Shown in pieces: positions 31,690-35,289 of a DNA stretch of 35,289 bases. Made by a program: the position numbers and the translations under genes. The DNA lies in contig NZ_CALHVI010000054.1 in NCBI RefSeq assembly GCF_938039215.1, positions 1-35,289 on the forward strand, in the 5' to 3' direction. Under the pieces are notes generated by a model. That model ran no database searches. It was not told the DNA's origin and saw only the letters and a list, made by a program, of their open reading frames with translations. The DNA is from an uncultured Porphyromonas sp. Lineage in GTDB: Bacteria; Bacteroidota; Bacteroidia; Bacteroidales; Porphyromonadaceae. Positions within the stretch are counted from its first letter, which is position 1. The number at the start of each line of letters is the position of its first letter.

Positions 31690-31779
31690 GGGGACTATCA
31701 TAGTCCCCCGAAGCGACCCATTCATGGGGTACAAGAGGGGGGCATTCATGGGTCGGTCGACCGACCCATGAATGCCCCC
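31690..31779. repeat. Type B palindrome array (CATTCATG core) with a perfect 42-bp palindrome
   Basis: Palindromic units in order: GGGGACTATCATAGTCCCC (31690-31708), CCCATTCATGGG (about 31717-31728), and two inverted copies of GGCATTCATGGGTCGG joined as a perfect 42-bp palindrome (31738-31779). The 18-bp centre GGGTCGGTCGACCGACCC is identical to that of type A copy 4. It lies between the convergent M16 and rnhB genes and may serve as a two-way transcription stop, although no T-run follows. Confidence 0.85.
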
Positions 31780-31807
31780 TTCTATGATCTATGTATGCCC
31801 CCTTCGC

Positions 31808-32410
31808 TTAGGTGAGGCGGAAGGAGCGTCGGTGGATGGGTGAAGCCCCAAGGCGAGCGATCGCCTCTCGGTGGGCGGGCGTAGGGTAGCCCTTATGCCC
31901 AGCAAGTCCATAGCCAGGATACTTCTCCTCCAGAGCGAGCATGAGCTCATCTCTGTGGGTCTTGGCGAGGATGGAGGCTGCGGCGATGCTGGTGAAGTGG
32001 GCATCTCCCTTGACGACGCAGACGTGGGGGATGTCGGGATAGGGATCGAAGCGATTGCCGTCGATGAGTAGCAGCTCGGGGCGGAAGACAAGATCGTTGA
32101 TCGCTCGGTGCATCGCTCGGAAGGAGGCATGGAGGATGTTGATCTCGTCGATCTCTTCACTGGAGACGATCCCGACTCCCCATGCGAGGGCTTCGCTCTC
32201 GATGATGGGGCGGAGTGCCTCCCGTTGCTTCTCGGTGAGCTGCTTCGAGTCGTTGAGTAGCGGGTGGGAGAAGTGCTCGGGTAGGATCACAGCTGCTGCT
32301 ACGACAGGGCCCGCAAGACAGCCTCGGCCCGCTTCGTCACAGCCACACTCCATGAGGGGCTCTTCACTCCAGCAGGAGGCCAGCGGGGTAGGCTTCTTCG
32401 ACGTGCTCAT
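31808..32410 (-). CDS. rnhB: Ribonuclease HII
   Basis: A 200-residue RNase HII of normal length. It nicks RNA in RNA-DNA hybrids and removes single ribonucleotides from DNA. The first catalytic motif is CDEAGRGCLAGPVV (Asp and Glu at residues 24-25), the third Asp lies in LLIDGNRF near 116 and the fourth in ILAKTHRDELM near 153. The start six bases after the sufS stop indicates cotranscription. Confidence 0.95.
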   Translation of the reverse strand: MSTSKKPTPLASCWSEEPLMECGCDEAGRGCLAGPVVAAAVILPEHFSHPLLNDSKQLTEKQREALRPIIESEALAWGVGIVSSEEIDEINILHASFRAMHRAINDLVFRPELLLIDGNRFDPYPDIPHVCVVKGDAHFTSIAAASILAKTHRDELMLALEEKYPGYGLAGHKGYPTPAHREAIARLGASPIHRRSFRLT

Positions 32411-32416
32411 CTCACT

Positions 32417-33640
32417 CTAGCTGAGCATGGGGACGACCCGATGGAGGGCTTCGAAGAAGCGATCGACCTCCTCACGGGTATTGTATAGGGCGAAGGAGGC
32501 TCGGGCGATGGCTTGATGCCCGTAGGCAGCGAGTAGAGGCTCGGCGCAGTGATGCCCCGTGCGGATGGCGATGCCCATGCGGTCGAGGAGCGTGCCGAGG
32601 TCGAAGGGGTGGATCTGCCCTATGCCGAAGGAGAGGATCCCCCCCTTGCCTGGGGCTTCGCCGAAGACGAAGCTCTCGGGGAATTCCCTCCGTAGTCGTT
32701 CCGTAGCGTAGGCGAGGAGCTCCTCTTCGTGCTGAGCGATGGCCTCCAGCCCGATCTGTCGCACGAAGTCGAGTGCCACGGCGAAGGCCCTTGATCCGAC
32801 ATAGTCAGGGGTGCCCGCCTCGAACTTAAATGGAAGGCTATTATAGGTCGTCTTCTCGAAGGTCACCTTCTCGATCATCTCTCCGCCTCCCATGTAGGGG
32901 GGCATCTGATCGAGAAGCTCGGGACGGCCGTAGAGCGCACCGATACCCGTAGGACCGTAGATCTTGTGTGCGCTGAAGGCGTAGAAGTCCGTACCGATCT
33001 CCTCCACATCGACGGGGGTGTGGGCGATGGCCTGTGCTCCATCCAGCAGGACCAGTGCCCCAGCTTCGTGCGCTAGACGAGTGACCTCCTTCACGGGATT
33101 GACCGTGCCGAGGACATTGCTGACATGGGCGATCGAGACGAGGCGGGTACGCTCAGAGAGGAGACTGCGGTAGGCATCCATATCCAGCTCCCCAAGGGGG
33201 GTCAGCGGGATGACTCGAAGTCGAGCGCCTCGGCGGGCGCACATCAGTTGCCAAGGGACGATATTGGAGTGGTGCTCCATGGTGCTGATGAGCACTTCAT
33301 CACCAGGCTTGAGGAAGAAGGCTTCTCCGGCAGAGAAGGCTACGAGGTTGATCGCCTCTGTCGTCCCACGGGTGAAGATGAGCCCTTCGGGAGAAGGGGC
33401 ACCGATGAAGGAGGCGACGCTCCGTCGGGCGGCCTCGTGGTGCTCCGTAGCGAGCTGGCTCAGGTAGTGGACACCCCGATGGACGTTGGCATTCGCTTCG
33501 TAGTAGGCGGCTTCGATAGTCTGGATGACACAGCGGGGCTTTTGGGTCGTCGCCGCATTATCCAGATAGACCAAGGGCTTGCCATAGACCTCTTGGCTAA
33601 GTATAGGGAATTCGTTTCTTATCGCTTCTAAAGATTCCAT
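32417..33640 (-). CDS. sufS: Cysteine desulfurase SufS
   Basis: A 407-residue group II cysteine desulfurase. It removes sulfur from cysteine using PLP and passes it as persulfide to Fe-S cluster assembly. Seen are VYLDNAATTQKP near the N-terminus, MEHHSNIVPWQ, the PLP lysine in FSAHKIYGPTGIG near 225, and the persulfide-forming Cys in AIRTGHHCAEPLL near 365. The RTGHHC form and short active-site loop are SufS-type, not IscS. No sufBCD or sufU genes are adjacent; rnhB follows six bases downstream. Confidence 0.95.
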   Translation of the reverse strand: MESLEAIRNEFPILSQEVYGKPLVYLDNAATTQKPRCVIQTIEAAYYEANANVHRGVHYLSQLATEHHEAARRSVASFIGAPSPEGLIFTRGTTEAINLVAFSAGEAFFLKPGDEVLISTMEHHSNIVPWQLMCARRGARLRVIPLTPLGELDMDAYRSLLSERTRLVSIAHVSNVLGTVNPVKEVTRLAHEAGALVLLDGAQAIAHTPVDVEEIGTDFYAFSAHKIYGPTGIGALYGRPELLDQMPPYMGGGEMIEKVTFEKTTYNSLPFKFEAGTPDYVGSRAFAVALDFVRQIGLEAIAQHEEELLAYATERLRREFPESFVFGEAPGKGGILSFGIGQIHPFDLGTLLDRMGIAIRTGHHCAEPLLAAYGHQAIARASFALYNTREEVDRFFEALHRVVPMLS

Positions 33641-33670
33641 GATTGGGGAGTACGCTAATATATTCGTTTA

Positions 33671-33678
33671 CAAAAGTA
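33671..33678 (-). promoter_or_regulatory. -7 box of the sufS-rnhB operon
   Basis: On the minus strand TACTTTTG (33678-33671) fits TAnnTTTG and stands about 30 nt before the sufS ATG. No clear -33 box. Confidence 0.55.
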
Positions 33679-33739
33679 CGCAATAACGGGTGCTTAGCTA
33701 TGAATGCGGCGGTAGTACATTCTTGACCCCCTGCCAAGG

Positions 33740-33824
33740 AACCTACGGTAGGTCGTCCTTGCGACCTACTGTGGGTCGGTGAGGCGACCTACAGTAGGTT
33801 TTTTCGACGACCTACTGCAGGTCG
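33740..33824. repeat. Type A four-palindrome array, copy 6
   Basis: Units CCTACGGTAGG, CCTACTGTGGG, CCTACAGTAGG and CCTACTGCAGG. The linkers (TCCTTG, GTGAGG, TTTTTTCGA) nearly match those of copy 1, 33 kb away. Located between sufS and the DUF4876-like gene. Confidence 0.9.
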
Positions 33825-33878
33825 TTTTTACCTCCCTCAAGCTACCCCTCTGGAGCGCCTCTGGAGGGGGGTAAATCA

Positions 33879-33929
33879 ATAGCCAATCGCCCCCTAAGAC
33901 GCATGCGGTCTTAGGGGGCGATTGGCTAT
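33879..33929. terminator. 22-bp perfect hairpin downstream of the DUF4876-like gene
   Basis: A perfect 22-bp stem (33879-33900 with 33908-33929) with a 7-nt loop GCATGCG. It lies 19 bases after the stop of the minus-strand lipoprotein gene and is probably its terminator, although the following minus-strand bases (TGATTTACC) are only weakly T-rich. Confidence 0.7.
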
Positions 33930-33947
33930 AGATGCGTTGGGTGGAAG

Positions 33948-35051
33948 CTACTTCTTGGGAGTCGTCGGACGAGCTAGTGAAGCAGGACGAACCTCGAAGT
34001 CACTGGTGGAATTGTTGTCATCGACGAACTTCTTCCCGTCCCACTTACGGGCGAGGGAGAGACCCGAATACTTCTGCCAGTCACTCTTCGGCGTGTTCTT
34101 AGCCGCCTCCTCAGTGACGGCATTGTAGCCCCTGTCGAATGTATTCTTGTAGGGGTTGATCTTGTAGCGTCGCTTGGGGCAGACGGTGATGCAGTCCAGA
34201 GCCTTAGAGAAGGGGATCTCGATCGCATAGAAGTCGGCAAAGAGGCTATTGGTGACATTGATGTAATGGCGGTAGCCTGGTCGCTCCTTGGTATCCTGAT
34301 AGTTCTCACGGAAGTCCTCTGGAGTCCAGGGGAGCTGGATGAGTACAATGCCATTCTGCCCCGAGAGTTGCTTGATGGCGAAGTCGGAGTACTTCTTCCC
34401 CTTGCTGTCTACACCAGTGAGGATGGGGACGAGGTCGGGGACATTGGGATTGTTCATCCCCTGCTTGTCGTAGTCGCCGTGCGTCCACTCCCAATCGGCC
34501 TTGGTGAGGTCAAGGAGATCATCCACACCCTTGTAGCGCTTGGGGTCTTCGGGTTCTTCGCCGTACTCCTCTGCCTGCTTGTTGAGTCGGATGAAGTACT
34601 CCTTAGCGTGGTCAATCGCATATTTGGCGATGACGACCGTCTGCCCTGGTTGGATGGGATGCTCCTTCCCGCTACCAGGGAAGAAGGAGATAGCTTCTAC
34701 CCCGATGTACTTACGACGGAAGTCCTCCTTACCTGCGAAGGTACGTTCGTCTGAGGGGTCAAGAGCCGTGGTGCAGAGGGCATGGCCGTCGAGGTACTTG
34801 ACTTCGGAAGTCGGGTTGTATATCGTGATGTACTGGTCATCTTCGTACCACGACTTCACGGGGGCAAGTCCCCACTCTTCGGGGAAACTCTTGGTGACAA
34901 CGTGCCCGATGTAGAAGACCTCCTTGATGATCAAGTGATCGACGGAGGAGCGGGAATTGGATCGTCGGCGTGGAGCCTCGTTGCGAGTGCAGGCCACGAT
35001 CCCCGAGAGGAAGAGTATAGCTAGAGTAAGACGATGTATATACGAGCGCAT
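33948..35051 (-). CDS. DUF4876-like lipoprotein
   Basis: A 367-residue lipoprotein with the signal LAILFLSGIVACTRNEA (lipobox Cys21). The body resembles DUF4876 proteins of Bacteroidota: HLIIKEVFYIGHV near the start, DQYITIYNPTSEVKYLDGHALC (lamin-tail-like fold region), IQPGQTVVIAKYAIDHAKEYF, and LLDLTKADWEWT. The C-terminal region ends RKWDGKKFVDDNNSTSDFEV and PTTPKK. No enzymatic motif is recognised; it is likely exposed at the cell surface or periplasmic face. An upstream gene at the window edge has almost the same C-terminal segment, so these are tandem paralogues. Family assignment is from pattern memory and is moderate. Confidence 0.7.
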   Translation of the reverse strand: MRSYIHRLTLAILFLSGIVACTRNEAPRRRSNSRSSVDHLIIKEVFYIGHVVTKSFPEEWGLAPVKSWYEDDQYITIYNPTSEVKYLDGHALCTTALDPSDERTFAGKEDFRRKYIGVEAISFFPGSGKEHPIQPGQTVVIAKYAIDHAKEYFIRLNKQAEEYGEEPEDPKRYKGVDDLLDLTKADWEWTHGDYDKQGMNNPNVPDLVPILTGVDSKGKKYSDFAIKQLSGQNGIVLIQLPWTPEDFRENYQDTKERPGYRHYINVTNSLFADFYAIEIPFSKALDCITVCPKRRYKINPYKNTFDRGYNAVTEEAAKNTPKSDWQKYSGLSLARKWDGKKFVDDNNSTSDFEVRPASLARPTTPKK

Positions 35052-35095
35052 AGCTACGTGAATCTATTCATTGAAAAGGGTTAGACGAAGCCTAA

Positions 35096-35125
35096 GCCCC
35101 CACGAACATTAGTGTGTGTGGGGGC
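35096..35125. terminator. Hairpin between the tandem lipoprotein genes
   Basis: GCCCCCAC (35096-35103) pairs with GTGGGGGC (35118-35125). It lies about 50 bases downstream of the paralogue's stop on the minus strand; no strong T-run follows, so termination may be partial. Confidence 0.5.
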
Positions 35126-35173
35126 AAGGCTGTCTAAGAGGGTTAATAAGGAGGGAGAAGCCCAAAGGGCTGA

Positions 35174-35289
35174 TTACTTGCTTAGGGGAGTACCCTTCTT
35201 GAAGCGGAGCGAAGCAGCTTGTACCATGAAGTCGCTGGTGGAGTTGTTGTCATCGACGAACTTCTTCCCGTCCCACTTGCGAATTATCG
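35174..35289 (-). CDS. C-terminal part of a second DUF4876-like protein (cut by window edge)
   Basis: The last 37 codons of a minus-strand gene are present, ending with TAA at 35176-35174. The peptide includes RKWDGKKFVDDNNSTSDF, identical over that stretch to the C-terminal region of the downstream DUF4876-like lipoprotein, then diverges to an end of PLSK. It is therefore a tandem paralogue. Its start and function cannot be judged from this window. Confidence 0.75.
   Translation of the reverse strand, partial: IIRKWDGKKFVDDNNSTSDFMVQAASLRFKKGTPLSK

Overview
The window looks like chromosomal DNA from a Bacteroidota bacterium close to Porphyromonas. Supporting signs are a RagA/RagB (SusC/SusD) outer-membrane pair, -7 promoter boxes of the form TAnnTTTG with TTG-type -33 boxes about 19-22 bp upstream, no need for Shine-Dalgarno sites, a Rho factor with a long disordered insert, DUF4248 and DUF4876-like proteins, and threonine catabolism by Tdh/Kbl. 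The base composition looks mid-50s % GC by eye, higher than P. gingivalis, so a P. catoniae/P. pasteri-like species is possible (inference only).

Layout. 1-805: non-coding leader region with a palindrome array, a promoter, a methionine-rich leader peptide and a terminator. 806-5464: metY-metX-thrA operon (aspartate to homoserine to homocysteine). 5542-6135: small outer-membrane barrel. 6658-8565: dnaK. 9305-11464: PpiD/SurA-like peptidyl-prolyl isomerase. 11605-14068: rlmN-recF-DUF721 cluster. 14205-18780 (minus): SusC/SusD pair behind a ~300-nt leader with its own Met-rich ORF and terminator. 19607-22420: DUF4248 protein and a second TonB-dependent-type receptor. 22831-22904: tRNA-Arg(TCT). 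23149-25041: rho. 25128-25628: flavodoxin. 25774-27435: C69 dipeptidase. 27997-30186 (minus): tdh-kbl operon. 30447-31685: M16 protease. 31808-33640 (minus): sufS-rnhB. 33948 to the end (minus): two tandem DUF4876-like lipoproteins, the second cut by the window edge.

Main discovery candidate. The metY-metX-thrA operon is preceded by what reads as a complete attenuator: a consensus promoter, a 28-codon leader peptide with eight Met codons in ten, a hairpin that includes those Met codons, a competing antiterminator and an intrinsic terminator. A similar but less perfect arrangement (consensus promoter, Met-rich 41-codon ORF, strong intrinsic terminator) precedes the SusC/SusD pair. Together they suggest that scarcity of charged methionyl-tRNA could switch on both methionine synthesis and an outer-membrane importer, possibly of peptides.

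Second candidate. Nine intergenic palindrome arrays of about 80-90 bp occur in the window, mostly with four short palindromic units each. Six share the core CCYACNGTRGG, one has a CATTCATG core, and two adjacent ones have TATATGCG and GTACGTAC cores. Layout and some linkers are kept while the cores differ between loci, which looks like a modular, core-swapping intergenic repeat family.
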